From Glandiceps talaboti (lineage: Eukaryota > Hemichordata > Enteropneusta > Spengelidae), in assembly GCF_964340395.1 (NCBI RefSeq), contig NC_135556.1, positions 18,871,142 through 18,933,141 of the forward strand: 62,000 nt of DNA. The letters run 5' to 3'. Below, piece after piece: positions 12,798 through 25,673 of this stretch. Made by a program: the position numbers and the translations under genes. The first letter of the stretch is position 1. Each line of letters opens with the position of its first letter. The notes beneath the pieces were generated by a model that did no database searches, was not told where the DNA came from, and worked only from the letters and a program-made list of their open reading frames with translations.

Positions 12798-12906
12798 GAT
12801 CATGGACGAGTGTGAAGCTACCATCACATTCATATTCATATTCACTTTCAAAACTTGACCTCTATGCTCAATGTGAATATGATGATAGCTTCACACGTTC
12901 ATCATC
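12798..12906. repeat. Inverted repeat just upstream of the 541-aa gene start
   Basis: The left arm (about 12798-12845, containing GTGTGAAGCTACCATCA) and right arm (about 12872-12906, containing TGATAGCTTCACAC) are near reverse complements with a loop of about 25 bases. It lies 39 bases 5' of the ATG at 12759, so it would fall in the promoter or the 5' UTR. It may be a small foldback transposon remnant or an RNA hairpin. Confidence 0.6.
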
Positions 12907-13530
12907 AGATTCGAAGTCTTCCGAATGGGTACGAAATCGCGTTCGGCAAATCACATATCCTTCATTGGCAGTTTGAAATCATGTGATTGTAATTACTTTT
13001 CACTTGATCTGCGTGGATTTGCATGCTCTCTCTTTATTTTTGCCAAAGTATCAATCCAATTTGCACCATGAATTATTGTTGTCATATAAAAAACTAATTT
13101 GGATGTTTAGTATGCCTTTCCCATATCTTTGAAAATGAAATATCAATATATGGGTGTACAAAAAACCTGTATGAGTAATGTAATAAAATACAGCCTGGCT
13201 GGGTGTGTTTTGAATCCGTGCTTAAAGCTCTTGTATATTTTTTGAGTTGTATACATGTGTAATTGTTGTAGGGTACAGTGTAGTAGTAATATCTGTATTT
13301 CATTGTATTTGAACATGGGGGGGGGGGGCATTTTTTTCATGCATGGTAAAGGGGGTGGGTCAGAATTTTTTGTGTCTATATTTTTCATGTGTTTGAATTT
13401 TGAAAAGCACCGCCCCCCCCCCCCGTTAATTCTGTCCAGTCCCTTATTAGCAGTTAGCAGTCATGGATTGAAAAGGGTAGGTTTCAGACAGTAAGAAAAA
13501 ATGGAGCCATCGGGGTAGGTCAGCCATGTA

Positions 13531-13605
13531 CATGCATACATACATACATACATACATACATACATACATACATACATACATACATACATACATACATACA
13601 TACAC
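13531..13605. repeat. (CATA)n microsatellite
   Basis: About 18 uninterrupted CATA units, lying 3' of the cGLR copy-2 stop codon. Confidence 0.95.
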
Positions 13606-13770
13606 CATATAAATATAATCCATGATTACAACATACAACATATATATTTAGTTCTGTATTTTAGTGACAGTGTGCTGTGCTGTACACGTACAAACGATTC
13701 GAGGAATAACCTATGTCAGGGAAGTTCATGTTTTGCTATGGGTACGTACGAGGACAAGATGAATGGACAC

Positions 13771-16517
13771 TTAATTCTCTTCCATTATGGGGAAAAACCT
13801 GTCTACCCTTTCTAACAAATCCATTATCACATCTCTAATTTCATCTTGATCATGAGGCACTATACCACCATACTCTTCGGGACGTTGCAGAAAGTTTCTC
13901 AGCGTCGTTGACGACAAATCGTAACTTTGTTGTTCTCTTGCCAGTAGATAATCAAGAAGACGTTCGATGCATCTACTTGCTGCAGACACTGCTGCAACGT
14001 ATTTTATTGAAGTTCGAGAACTATGTGACTTTCCAGTAGGTATGTTAAAATTCTGTTTGTAACGGCTAAAGTCATCCATGAAATGTCGCTTGACAATCCT
14101 GTCAATTTCTGTGGGGGGAAAAGAAAGCACGGTGTTTAAAAAATGGGTCGTTTATTTTTTAGATGCAAATTTTAAAGAAATATGATATTGGTTAGTAAAT
14201 CGAACTGATCGATAAGTGAGATTTACAATCGAAACGAGTTTACAAATGAAACTTTCTACTCACACAGCAAAAACAGTCATGGAATCAAAATCTTTTTGAT
14301 TCTCAGCTTCGGAATTTTCATTTGTACCTATAAACCCAGAGTCTGTATGAACATTCATTCTCGCAATGAATACAGTTATCGCATTACACAGTACTGTTCA
14401 ATATTGTTAACTGTTCATGTATATTGATTGGATTCTCACCTCGTAAAGAAAACCTTACATTTCGGAGTTTGATTATAAATGCGGCAGTCATGTTTGACTT
14501 TGATAGAGACAATATGCGACCTGTCACCAAGACTGTCTTGCCTACACACCCTGTCGAATCTTTTTAAATATGGTCTGTAATGCAGAGAAACACAGTCTGG
14601 TTCTTTACTTGTTGAACCCCGTAAATGGTAAGATTATAACAAGGAATGCAACTATGTGCCTTAGGGAGCCTTCGGTATATTTCAAGAGAGGCGGGGGAAA
14701 CCAAGTCCGGTCTGTGGTATAAAATGTGACCCAAACGCAAGTCCATTGTGCTACAAAGAAAAACATTGTGCAACTAAGAATGTAAGCAATCCAAGATGTC
14801 TCATGACGAACTGGTAAATCAATGGTCACAAAATACATACACCATGCACGACTAGTAGAAAGTTTAGCATGAATTCTCACCTTTAATACTAGGAACAAAA
14901 TTGCCAGAGTATATCATTGCAGTATTTCGTTATTTTCAAGAACCATTAAGTTTTAACTGAATATTTTTAGACAGTCACTCTAAAAAAGGATAAAGTGGGC
15001 TTACCTATGTACATATCTACTGAAAATACAGAGTCCATATCCGCACACAATCTTCTTGCCATGTGTTTCATTTCAGCTCCAAGAACTCTCTCCCAATTTC
15101 CTATCTGTAACTCTTGGGAGTCTAAACTGGATGAGATGTATTGCATGAATGATTCCCTGGTGTCAATGGCAAGTAATACACATTTCATGCTAATCAATTT
15201 ACGGCGGGACTGATCTTCTTCTGTGAGGGCTAGACGGAGAGATTCTTTGTTGCCACACAAAATAGTAGGAATGTATAAAATGATGACTTGTAATCTCTGT
15301 TGCGTTACAAATAACACGTCGTCTGCAATACGACCAAACATATTCTTTTTGATAATGAAATAGTGGCGACAGTGTCCACGTAATAGGTATCGATTTAAGC
15401 GGTTCAAAATATCCAATACACGATGAACAACAAGATCATAAGTCCATTGCTCCCGGGGGATTGCTTCTAATGTCCAGAAGAAGACTGTCTTTAGATGGTA
15501 CGATTTGATCCCTTCTTGACCGGGACGCCGTAAGAATAATTTATAAATTTGTTTGACAAGGAGATATGGTAGTTTCTGCTCTTCAGTGAGATCTTTCATG
15601 AGCACGCGTTCTGCTGCACTGAAGGACAGTCGCCAAAGTAATGTCTTTCGAAATTCATCCGCTTTGTTTGGAGGTCTAGGAACAACACTGCAGCCTTCGT
15701 CAAGCAAATTATTTATAAGGATTTTAGATGGCCAACCACTTTTTCTGTGACGGTAAACCCATTCCATGGCAAATGACGGCCACGCAAAACATGGCAAAGC
15801 TATTGTTAAATCCAATGTTAAAATGCCATCATCTGTCTTCAACATCATTTGTATGGCTGGCAGCTCTCGGACAACAAGGATTGGCTTCAAATTCGGCTGC
15901 TTACCTCTAGATGTTTCAGTGTCGGACCTCATCGGTTTGTAGCCTTGGTATTCCAATACCATCTGGAATTCGTTAAGTACTTCAGTTGGAGACAAATAGT
16001 ACTTCTTCCGGGCGTCCTCTCTTTTCTCTAAAACACCATATAGTGCTTGTACTAATGGTTGGTCACTTGGAATTGTCAAATATGCATGTCCCGGATATTT
16101 ATTACTAAAATCAAGGTCGACAAATCTGACCCCCTCTTCAATGTCTTTCATTTTAAATATCCCTTTATCTTGGTTATCATCAGTTTCACGTGCTACTAAA
16201 GAAGTCAGTCTCAAGTTTATGTCCAGTTCATCAAAAATAAAGTCGCTCCCCTTGGATAAACAACGAATTTCTGGAAAAGACAATCCCTCAAAGTTGCTTC
16301 CTACAGGTGTTATCTTGATATTGGTCATTTGCCAATATTGCGACCGTCGAGTGCTCGTACCAAGAAATTTTCCGATAACTTTGAAATGTTGTTTGTACTT
16401 TTCTTCAAAACTTTTTCTCATGTGAAACAAAGTTGACAAATGACTATGAACGGCTGGATACCACGAGATTCTTTGAGCAACTTGACCCCAACTGCGTTTA
16501 CTTGGTAACTTTGTCAT
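13771..16517 (-). CDS. cGAS-like receptor (Mab-21 domain nucleotidyltransferase), copy 2, complete
   Basis: Two exons, 16517-15005 and 14108-13771, join in phase 1 at GTAAGC/CCCCCACAG and give 616 aa. The Mab-21 nucleotidyltransferase core has PVGSNFEGL (G73-S74), FDELDIN (E97, D99) and ILTLDLTIA (D236). The HhH/helical half carries WRLSFSAAER and IKSYHLKTVFFW. The spacing and residues match the metal-binding triad of cGAS/cGLR enzymes, which make cyclic dinucleotide messengers for STING after sensing cytosolic nucleic acid; activity here is inferred. The second exon encodes about 112 residues of C-terminal helical domain (EIDRIVKRHF...ASRCIERLLDYLL) that is matched, weakly, by exon 2 of the plus-strand copy at 22986. 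A pyrimidine tract ending in AG lies 26 bases before the ATG, suggesting a 5' UTR intron. There is no membrane segment or signal peptide, so a cytosolic or nuclear location is expected. Confidence 0.93.
14664..14740. mobile_element. Solo terminus of the GGGAGCCTTCRGTAATTAC MITE family
   Basis: TTA followed by GGGAGCCTTCGGTATATTTC and a G-rich stretch matches the ends of the elements at 17825-18522 and 21871-22528. No opposite end was found, so this is a truncated copy. It lies in the intron of cGLR copy 2. Confidence 0.5.
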
Positions 16518-17824
16518 CGTGACTACTAAGTAGTATCACTGGCTAATAAAAAAAATGAAATGAGAACAGAATGAGAAAAGAAATCATTACTTGGACGTAC
16601 CATGATGTTTGTCATTTGTTTGATTGCGAGTAGGCAGGTAGCACTGAAACAGTAAGGCCTAGTAAAATATTGTGTGGTTCCGATTACGCTCAATTTTAGA
16701 ATAGGTGGATTTGGTAGATTTTATTTATACAATTTTTTTCATATGTGAGTGTCTAGTTCAGGTAGAATATGTTTTCCATTGTTTTCCATATGGTCTCTGT
16801 GTCATTGGTTTCTTCTCATCAGATGTACAGCCATTAATACAGATTGGAAGAACAGTTTTATTTTGTCTTTTTAATAAGTTGATGTCAGTTTCCGCAACCA
16901 CTATTTCTTGCGAGACTTCACAATTTTCGCAATTTATAATTTTTTTCTCAAATTCGTAAAAAAGAATTTAGGGTCGGCAGTGAAAAACAAGGTGGGTTGG
17001 GTAACCGGAACCAAACAATTTTTAGGCCTAACCGTAAGTGATAATACAAAGACTAGACGAAAGTACTGCATCTCAAAATGTTACCCTTGACTCCAATAGC
17101 ACTATATAATTATTGAAGATGTTCATATTGAACACAGGTTATCATGATAACAATATATGAGTCACAGTAAACAGGTTCACAAGCTTAATGTTATACTCCT
17201 ACCCGTCTCGTCTCCATTGTTTCGGACAAACTAACAGACGTTTACCCCTGTTAAATCCACTAAATGGGCTGGATCAGTCCTATAACTATTAGTAAGAGAT
17301 AGAGCTTGGGCCATGGTTACATTACTGAAAAAAAGTCAAGCTATTGTGATATAGGCCAAAACAAAATTAAAACGCAAATGTTAAATATCGTAGTTTTTAC
17401 ATAGACCCATTGAGTCATGGATCCAAGGTCTGTACAGTGTTTACATACAGTAATAGAACAACAGCTTTATGTTAGCCATAAACTATGGCGCCCACTGTAC
17501 AACAAGGTATGTGGTTGAGTCATAACCTGTAGTCTTTAGCGACATACCTTTGTGTGATGCGTCGTTAAAGTGTAGTTGCATACTATGCCTTGCTGTTATC
17601 CAAGTAGTCAATGTAGTATGGAGGCCAAAGTGTCCAGGAATGTTTCTCAATGACATGCAGTTGAATAAAACAGTGTTGGGCTAGTAGCGGAAAAAGTTGC
17701 CGAACTTGCCAACTGTCTCTGTATTATTTCAGTAGCAGTAAAAACAATTATGTTGTATATGCGGAAGTAGAGCTTCATAATGTAAAGGCGGTGGTGACTC
17801 ACCCCAAGACGCCGTGTCTGCTAA

Positions 17825-18522
17825 GGAGGCCTTCAGTAATTACAAGGGAGGGGAGGGGGAATTGGGGAGGGTCATGTTTTAGAAAATGGAAAATTAGGGG
17901 AGAGCCGCATTTTACTTTGTCTCATTTTTTAAATCTAAATTTTCATTATTTTGTGATTTGGCATGATCCCAACACTGGCACATGTTCCAAATGCTGCTAC
18001 TACCACATCCTACCACTGCCACCATTGTAAGGTAATCAGTGAAATACGGTGATAACTGTTAGCTGAGGTGTCAGGAGAGGAGCGGGTCTCACAGTAGTAA
18101 AGGGAATAACGTGGTGGAGTGGAGATGTTGACCTCATGAGGTAGTCAGTTGTGTGCTCATCTCGTCCTTGGGAGTTCTGGCCTTCATAGCAACCAATTAG
18201 ATCCAAACACAGGCATTGATTTAATACAAACACAAACTAACTGTGATGGTATCGAGAAATTCCCTGTCTTTAGTGCGGGGATTCGAACCCAGGATCTCCA
18301 AACTTAATTACTAAGTCTAACAACTACGCCACAGGGAGGCGGTGAAAAAACAAAATATTTTTTCACTGAAATATTGAACAGCGGAGGGTCATATTTTATA
18401 GAAAGGATATTGAGGGAGGGTCACTTGTTAACACAACGGACTAGAGGGAGGGACACACTTAACCTTAATGCCACAGACTAGGGTTGATTTTCCCCCCCCC
18501 CCCGTAATTACTGAAGGCTCCC
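17825..18522. mobile_element. 698-bp Harbinger-like MITE with TAA duplication
   Basis: Inverted ends GGAGGCCTTCAGTAATTAC (left) and GGGAGCCTTCAGTAATTAC (right, reverse complement) are flanked by TAA on both sides (17822-17824 and 18523-18525). A TWA duplication with termini starting GG is characteristic of PIF/Harbinger transposons. Internally it shares stretches (such as GATCCAAACACAGGCATTGA) with the inverted copy at 21871-22528. There is no transposase frame, so it is non-autonomous. A tRNA-like module is embedded in it. Confidence 0.75.
18261..18338 (-). repeat. tRNA-derived sequence (SINE head or tRNA pseudogene)
   Basis: On the minus strand it has a 7-bp acceptor-like stem (TCCCTGT pairing with ACAGGGA), a perfect A-box-like TGGCGTAGTTG and a B-box GGTTCGAATCC. 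The anticodon loop lacks the conserved U33, and about eight extra bases lie between the T arm and the acceptor strand, so it is not a functional tRNA. It could still carry an internal pol III promoter. It is absent from the related element at 21871-22528, so it was inserted later or lost there. Confidence 0.7.
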
Positions 18523-20159
18523 TAAGGAGTTATTATGGCTTAGTATCTTATTGTGTTGATTAAGGAGCTTGGTGAATTAAGGAACTTGGTGAATAATGAT
18601 CTAGTCAATAGCAATACGAAAACCATTTATTTGTGTAAGTATTTGCATATTAAAGGTTGTTGGACGGACGTTGGCAAATAGAGATTCAGTATTTGACGAC
18701 TATACGTCTTCTTAGTAATATATCACCCTATTGTGATATAAATTCAAACGAACAATGTCCATTTTACCGTATAATAATACCACCCACGCCACCCCAATCT
18801 ACGAAGCGATCCCGGAAACATGTATTATCGACATATATACTACACGCCTTTCCTTCAAAAAGAACATCAATTATTAGTGAAGTTTACGTAATAAGACAAC
18901 GATGTTGTAGCTGTCTTTCTGGGTTTTTCTTTTCGAAAACATCGTGTACAGCAAAGCAAAACACACGGAATTACTGTTTTCAAAAGCAACGTCTTTCATG
19001 AGACAGTTATTGTCTGACCTTGTTCATCGATTGCATAGTTTTACATGACATGACATTTCATTGCCTTTCAAACCTAATAAAAATTGATGTTTCATTCACT
19101 GTCGAATTGGCTTGGTGTAATATTTGAAATATGCTAACGTTTACACTCACACCATTCATGTATACAATTCACGCTCCGTATATAATGAATTAATGAATGC
19201 CCGGGCTCCACCTTGTTGTTTGGAACGCACTGTCGAGCTAAGTGGCTGACCCTCTGTTACCTTGGTTACCACAGTAGGAAAAACAAAATATAGCACGTAC
19301 TTTCGTCTTGGACTATTCGGTTTAAGATTGTACATTGCCTTACCCCCCCCCCCACAATCATTTAATATTCAGAACATATATACACATCATCGCCGTGTCT
19401 ACACAAAAATAAGAACTGTTTATTCAAGTCCTGACACTTACATTGGTCTAGAACAAGTGCAATGTTGAAGGCATGATTCAAAGTAAAATACGTGCCAGAT
19501 ATGTATATTTTGATTAGAAGCACTCACTGGATATTATTTAAACTATAGTAGAGTTACTATAGTAACCAATACTTACCCCTAACATGTAACCTCAATAACA
19601 GAAACTTGGTATTGTAACTGTGTATGCAAACAAACTTACGCCGTCACTATTCTCACAGTCTAGTCACGGTTCCGTTATTTCAATGGTATAGCACCTCGAG
19701 GTCATGCAGTCCCGTCTGGGGCAAAACAGCTCAGACTACAGTGACTACCTGCTACACTGTGCAGACTACAGTGGTTATTCTATTAGAATACCATGCTATA
19801 ATCAACGTAATACATGACGTGTGATCTAAATTTCATTGCATACCTTGATATGCCATTTTTATACTATATAATTTAACACTGCATTTTGTATACTAGTATC
19901 TGTTTGTTCCATGCTGACCCCCTCCATAGACATAGGGTTTGTAGGTGTCAATTGAGGGACTGTGTATTACTAGCTACTAGAGCCAAACCCCTTTAAAATA
20001 TCATACAGTCACAGTGAAAGTCAACGCCTTCTACAATGGTTGTCTCCTTAAGATCTGTAACATGTGTATGTAGCATCTACTGGCCAAATAAAATTAATAA
20101 GATAAAGATATTTTGTACCTGAAGACTGCCTGTAACATCATATCACAAGAAATAAAATG

Positions 20160-20400
20160 CCGCAGGGTTTAAATTGGTTGGACATGTGCTGAGGATGTCC
20201 CAAGAACGCTTACCTAAAGTAGCCCAGTTACATAGACACCACCTGGGAAACGCAAACGTGGTAGACCAAAGACTGCCTGGCGATGAACAGTGATGACTGA
20301 GTTAGAGGAGATGGGTTTTACATGAGTCGAAGGTCAATGCTCAACGTGGCAGAAGTAGCTGGTGGTCTTGTGTCCCAGACGGGGCCAGGAGGATTGTATT
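20160..20400 (+). pseudogene. Decayed LINE reverse transcriptase C-terminus
   Basis: The plus strand translates to GHVLRMSQERLPKVA-like and, after a frame change, GKRKRGRPKTAW followed by TVMTELEEMGFT and LVVLCPRRGQED-like stretches. This is the well-known C-terminal end of animal endonuclease-reverse transcriptase polyproteins. At least three in-frame stops and one frameshift show it is dead. A run of ATTG microsatellite follows about 100 bases downstream, as is common at LINE 3' ends. Confidence 0.8.
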
Positions 20401-20497
20401 TAGTAAAACACGATCACAGGTACATTCGGCACCCATAACACATATAATGATCCAAACTTTAAGACGACCTGTTTCTGATGTACTCTTTTCAATTAAT

Positions 20498-20613
<116 letters not shown>

Positions 20614-21870
20614 TATTCAGTCATTCATTTATTCAGTCATTCATTTATTTTTTTTCATAAACCAACATGTTGCCCCAATTACAGGTTCGTAAAAACATTA
20701 ATTTACAACTATTTACAATACGCAACCAGGACAGATACAATAAAAAAAATGCTAAAGTGATATTAAAAAAATTATTTATATAAAACACATTAAAAACATT
20801 AAATTTACCAAACAGGTTGACATTTTGGAAACTGCTCATGGAGTTAAAAATGTCTCGACAGAGCTCATGATACACCTCCCTCGTGTAATATATTGGAAAA
20901 AAAATGAAAACACCTTTCATTTTTGTAACTCTCTGATTTGCAGTTATCGAATTACAAAAAACATATGTATGACAAGCCCGACTTCGGCAAAATTGTTGGC
21001 ATCGAAATACCCCGTCTGATGCTCTCGTAGAATCTCGTGTAGTGTTTTGTGATAATACGAGAACTGATTGTGTCAAACACGCTGACAATAGCATAATATT
21101 ATGGGTTGCAGGCAAAGTCAAAGGTAAGTGTGTTCAATATTGTCAAAACTACAAAATTAGCATTTAACTTTCAAAACTTAATCCATTTCAAACATCAAGC
21201 GATAATATAACAATGCCATAGACTCGACAGCTCAACAACGTGCACAAAGTACGTCTTGCAGGTACAACTGTAAACGTACCTGACTCTGTTGAGGGTGGAC
21301 ATAGACCCTGTGCTACGGAATGCTTCAAGGTCATGGTCTGCCTAATCTGTATTTTACACAAACACTGGCATTGCACTAATATGATCGGGTATTGTACGGA
21401 TCTAATGATTATGATTTTATGCTATACTCAAATAATGGTCAATAGATGAGTAGATTTGACCAGTTTCTTGTAAGTGACCAAGTCGATAAAAATCGCACTG
21501 TGGTAAAAGCAAGGACGCTTGGTATTAAACTGCGACACGTTTTTAAATGCTATAAAAATGGGTGTTACGCATGCCTTGCCAAGGGAGTTCGGGCTTACAA
21601 TAGACTAGAAGTGTGTTGTGAGCTAACAACTTCACAGTAGAGAAATATGGGCACAACAGCCAAATTGCGAATAAGGAAATGAATAAGGGAACAGGAAACG
21701 GGAGCCAACTTCACACACCCAATTATCGTACGCTGTTTGGACCGTGAATAGAAACAGTATTGTTCCAGTTACAAGATTTTCTGATTACGTCTGGTTTCTT
21801 ACTTTCGTTGTCGAACAAGCAGGTCAAGGTCGACATCCTTTGTTATACGTTGTATAATGTGTTTGTATGG

Positions 21871-22528
21871 GGGAGCCTTCAGTAATTACAACGGGGGGGG
21901 GGGATCAGTCCCTGTTGTGTCAAATATGGCAATCCCCCGATTCCGTCATTCCTCCCCTGTTAAAATATTTTAAAACATGGTTTCAATTTCAGACATGGAA
22001 TAGGGCACTAGTCTCAGAATCAATGGTTTAAAGGAATTAATACCACTGCTGCCACCGTTGAAAGTTTTGATGGCATTGGTTATTTCCCAACTACTACTAC
22101 CACAGTATATTTGTAATTGAAAGCACTGCATTAATCAGTGCCTGTGTTTGGATCTCATTGGCTGAGTTGCAGGCCAGAACGTTAATTCCAAAACATTAGA
22201 TGTATGGGCACACTCCCAACATTGTCTGGACTAAGGTCGACATTTCTGCAACCTTATCCCTAATACATTACCCAAATGTTTCCGTTCTACTCCTATTGCA
22301 CCCACTTCTCTCCTCAACAATCAAAATAATATTAATTTTGAGGGGTCACTAAGTGTGCACCTACCGGCTATATTTCATGGAGGTTGCATACGATGCGCAG
22401 TGATAGGATGCCAAAATCACATAATAATGCTAAGTTAGATAATACTGTAAGTCAAAGTAAAATGTGACCCTCCCCTAATCCCATTCTCTAAACTATGCCC
22501 CCCTACCTTGTAACTAATGAAGGCTTCC
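21871..22528. mobile_element. 658-bp MITE, second copy of the 17825 family in inverse orientation
   Basis: The left end GGGAGCCTTCAGTAATTAC is followed by a run of G, and the right end reads GGAAGCCTTCATTAGTTAC on the reverse strand. The body, read in reverse, aligns with the 17825-18522 element over several stretches (AGGGGAGGGTCACATTTTAC; GAGATCCAAACACAGGCACTG). No clear target duplication remains. It lies 450 bases upstream of cGLR copy 3. Confidence 0.7.
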
Positions 22529-22985
22529 TTGGGTCAAATTCACTTGACTACCACTCTTCGAGTCCGGCACACATTGTACTTGGGTTCGTTCACAAGGAAG
22601 ATTTCTTCCTTGTCTACTGTATGATTCACTTTTTGACAAAGTAAAGCAGGGATATATTGCTTAATTAATCAGACCAATATGAACTCAAACAAACGTTTTG
22701 GCTTGGCAGGTTAAAGACCAACATTTGTTATACTTTCTGTATAATACAAAACTATCTTGTAGAAGTTCTCCCCTTTGATTTATTACCATTTCAACTCACA
22801 GGTGTTGGATAGCTTTCATCAAACCCTAAAGGAAGACGATGCTAACCACTCTTCGTACACTCACCTGTATATTGCATGGAATGAAACACCAATATTTTCA
22901 CTAAGATAAAAAAAAAATACGCAACCACCAATTGTCAATTATTAGGAAATAATATATTTTATTTTATGTCTTTTCTACAGTAACT

Positions 22986-25673
22986 ATGTTGAGTAGTCGT
23001 TTTTTCACGAACATCGGACGGCGTTATCTTGGTGAAGCTGTTCAAAAATGGGCATTACCTCTACAGATAAATTCTTTCCTAGGAGAGTCATTGACAGAGG
23101 AAAATGTGGATGAATCACACAATTTGTATTTCGGTACTTGTAATGCGTTGATTCGTTCAATCATTGGAACTCCGACAACATTACCTAGGACGATGACAAA
23201 CATAGTACCGTACGTCCCTCACAGTATCGTTGATATGGAAAACATCACAATTGCACTTGTTGGCAGTACATTCGAAGGACTGTCTGTCCCCGAGGTTATA
23301 TCTGTTCGTGATCAGGAAAAGACGTACAGAATTTTTGACGAAATTGATGTTAACATGAATTTGAATTATATTATTGCTTTTGATTCAAGAGTACAGTCTC
23401 AGGAACAAAGGGAAGCGGAAAGTTCGAATCAATCAGCTCTCTCCCACCAGTGTTTTGTTGAAATGGTTGAAAGTGAACATTCTGGATGGGTCAACCTAAG
23501 GGTTGTCGACAAACGGTCAGTGGAGAAGCTGATTGACATGTGCACCGCGTTGTCATCATCTCGAGCTATTGAACTGTACCTGTCTCCAAACGAAGTCGTC
23601 AATGAATTTGAAATGCACTGTCAATTAATGGCGTATATTCACCTACGAAAACACATGCGTTCGAAGCCGTTCGGTAATTATTGGAAACACCTCGGCAAAC
23701 GTCGTCTTGATGTACCACTGTCTCTTCATATCGGAAAAGACCAACCTGCAGTTCAGCTCGTTATTAAAGAGAAGTCGTACTCGTGTCAGTTCGATATGGT
23801 GCTGACCTTGACTACCAAGACATGGCCATCATTCGCCAAGGAATGGACGATCCGACCGCGCCCAGGGAACTGGCCGTCTAGGGAAACAATGGAAATAATA
23901 GTGTCTAACGGATGTTGTTTGGTTCCGAGGCCGCCGAAAGGAAGCAAAACTTCTCTGGAATGGCGTATATCATTCGCTGAAGCCGAACTTATTCTATCAA
24001 GAAGCCTAAACGAGCTTCAACGTGTGTCATATCGTGTGTTCAAACAGTTATACAAACAGTATCTGAAGCCTAAGTACAAATCTTTAAAATCATACCACCT
24101 AAAAAATATCTTTTTCTGGACACTGGAGAACACTTCGAGTTATGTTTGGACAATGGATGGTATAGCCAATAGAGTCGTCGCTTTATTGAAGGCTCTGAAT
24201 TGGTGTTTAGTGCATCAAGACTGCCCTCATTACTTTATACCTGAGAGAAATCTCTTCAAAGATATCACCGAAGATGACCTTTTGAACATGCAACAAGACG
24301 TCCAGTTCCTTGTCCTGTACGCTCGGGACATTCTGCAAGAAACTGCAGACTCCTTACTTGTTCTTGGTGAGACGAACTCACGCGATGTTTTTAAACACCT
24401 CATCGAAATGGAACATCAGTGCAAGATTCGTCTACTCAACAAAGCAATACCATATCAACTTGACAGTGTTAATATGGACGCCAGAAGAATTTTCTTCACA
24501 AGGGTCATATTCAAACAAATACTAAGAACGGTGATGAAGACCGACAGAGAAAAGAGAACACCTGAGAAGTTAAACTCATTCTGGAACGGTAACATAAAAT
24601 ATAAATTTTGTTCTGGTCATAAAAGTTTAGCATTTCGTACTTATACATATCCAACTACACAACATCTTACTGTCGTACAGATGATGACGTCAGAGTTTAC
24701 AACATTCTCCATTGGTGAAACACAGTCCCGGTGACGAATGATTGTAATTTTAACTGTCTATTTTGACTGCTAGATCCTTTGACGTGGGCTGTATGTAATG
24801 AATACTTCAGTACAGACCTGGGGGGGGGGGTGAGTTCCTTCCTTTCCACTTCTTCCTGTAAGTCTACTAACCGTATCTTAATGTAAAGATGCACTAGCTG
24901 TAACGGGAACGTTTTTTGAAAGTGTTTTCTTAGCTATAATGACTTACTCGCAATGATTCAATCACCTTTGGATAAACATGTTTGTATTTAGCAGTACACA
25001 TGGTATGGTGCAATACTTCCAATCAAATTGACTTTTGGGTCCGCTCTCAGAAATCAGCTCTCCCCCCGTGAATCATGATTTCAACTTATTACTATATTAC
25101 TTATAGATAAGATAGACCTTTAACATGTGCAATGTGAAATTAACGGTACTTTAAGTGTTTTCGGTGGATATATTGTTAGATGCCTGATCAAAGATAATAT
25201 TCCGGTTTTAAAGTTGCAGTTTCCCGCAGTTTCCCGACATTATTGGAGCATTCCATATGTTAAAGGGTCGAGATCATACTCAGTGTAAACATATATTACT
25301 CGTCTTTGCTTGTCTTTACCTTAAATAAAAATACTATTAAACCACGATTTATTCAAATTTATATTTTACATAAATAGATGAGATCCTTAATGACGTGTTT
25401 CCAGCCGAAATCGAGAGATACATGGACTTCTTGACAAAACGAATACCACTGAAGGAACGTATCCAACGTAGAGGATTTATAGAGTATATGGCAGTGTATC
25501 TCGCTGCTAGTAGTTGTATGCCTGCGATTTACGATTGTTTGATGTCTAAAATCCACCTTGATTTTGACTCGTATATCTACAGAGACTACAAGCATATTAT
25601 CGAAGATGAACCTCTTAGCCTGTTCATTTATATGTATGCTATTTTGACAGCTTTCAATAATTTGATAAGATAA
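22986..25673 (+). CDS. cGAS-like receptor (Mab-21 domain nucleotidyltransferase), copy 3, divergent
   Basis: Exon 1 is 22986-24588, with donor GTAACA in phase 1. Exon 2 is 25405-25673, starting after GTGTTTCCAG. Together they make 624 codons with stop (623 aa). An upstream acceptor (ATAAATAG before 25379) has the same phase and would lengthen the protein slightly; I preferred the one that aligns with copy 2. Seen: LVGSTFEGL (G93-S94), FDEIDVN (E119, D121), CQFDMVLTLT (D270), WRISFAEAE and KSYHLKNIFFW, so the nucleotidyltransferase triad is complete. Compared with copies 1 and 2 the N-terminus is about 20 residues longer. A basic insert (RKHMRSKPFGNYWKHLGKRR) precedes the third catalytic strand. 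It is well separated in sequence from the 1/2 pair, so probably an older duplicate with a different ligand. TTTTCTACAG lies 5 bases before the ATG, implying a 5' UTR intron. Confidence 0.92.

Noticed and set aside
18261-18338. Functional tRNA gene
   Set aside because: It lacks U33, has a short T stem and carries extra bases before the acceptor strand.
20645-21121. Minus-strand open frame of 158 codons
   Set aside because: AT-rich composition, no motif, no splice partners; it follows a LINE remnant and a microsatellite.
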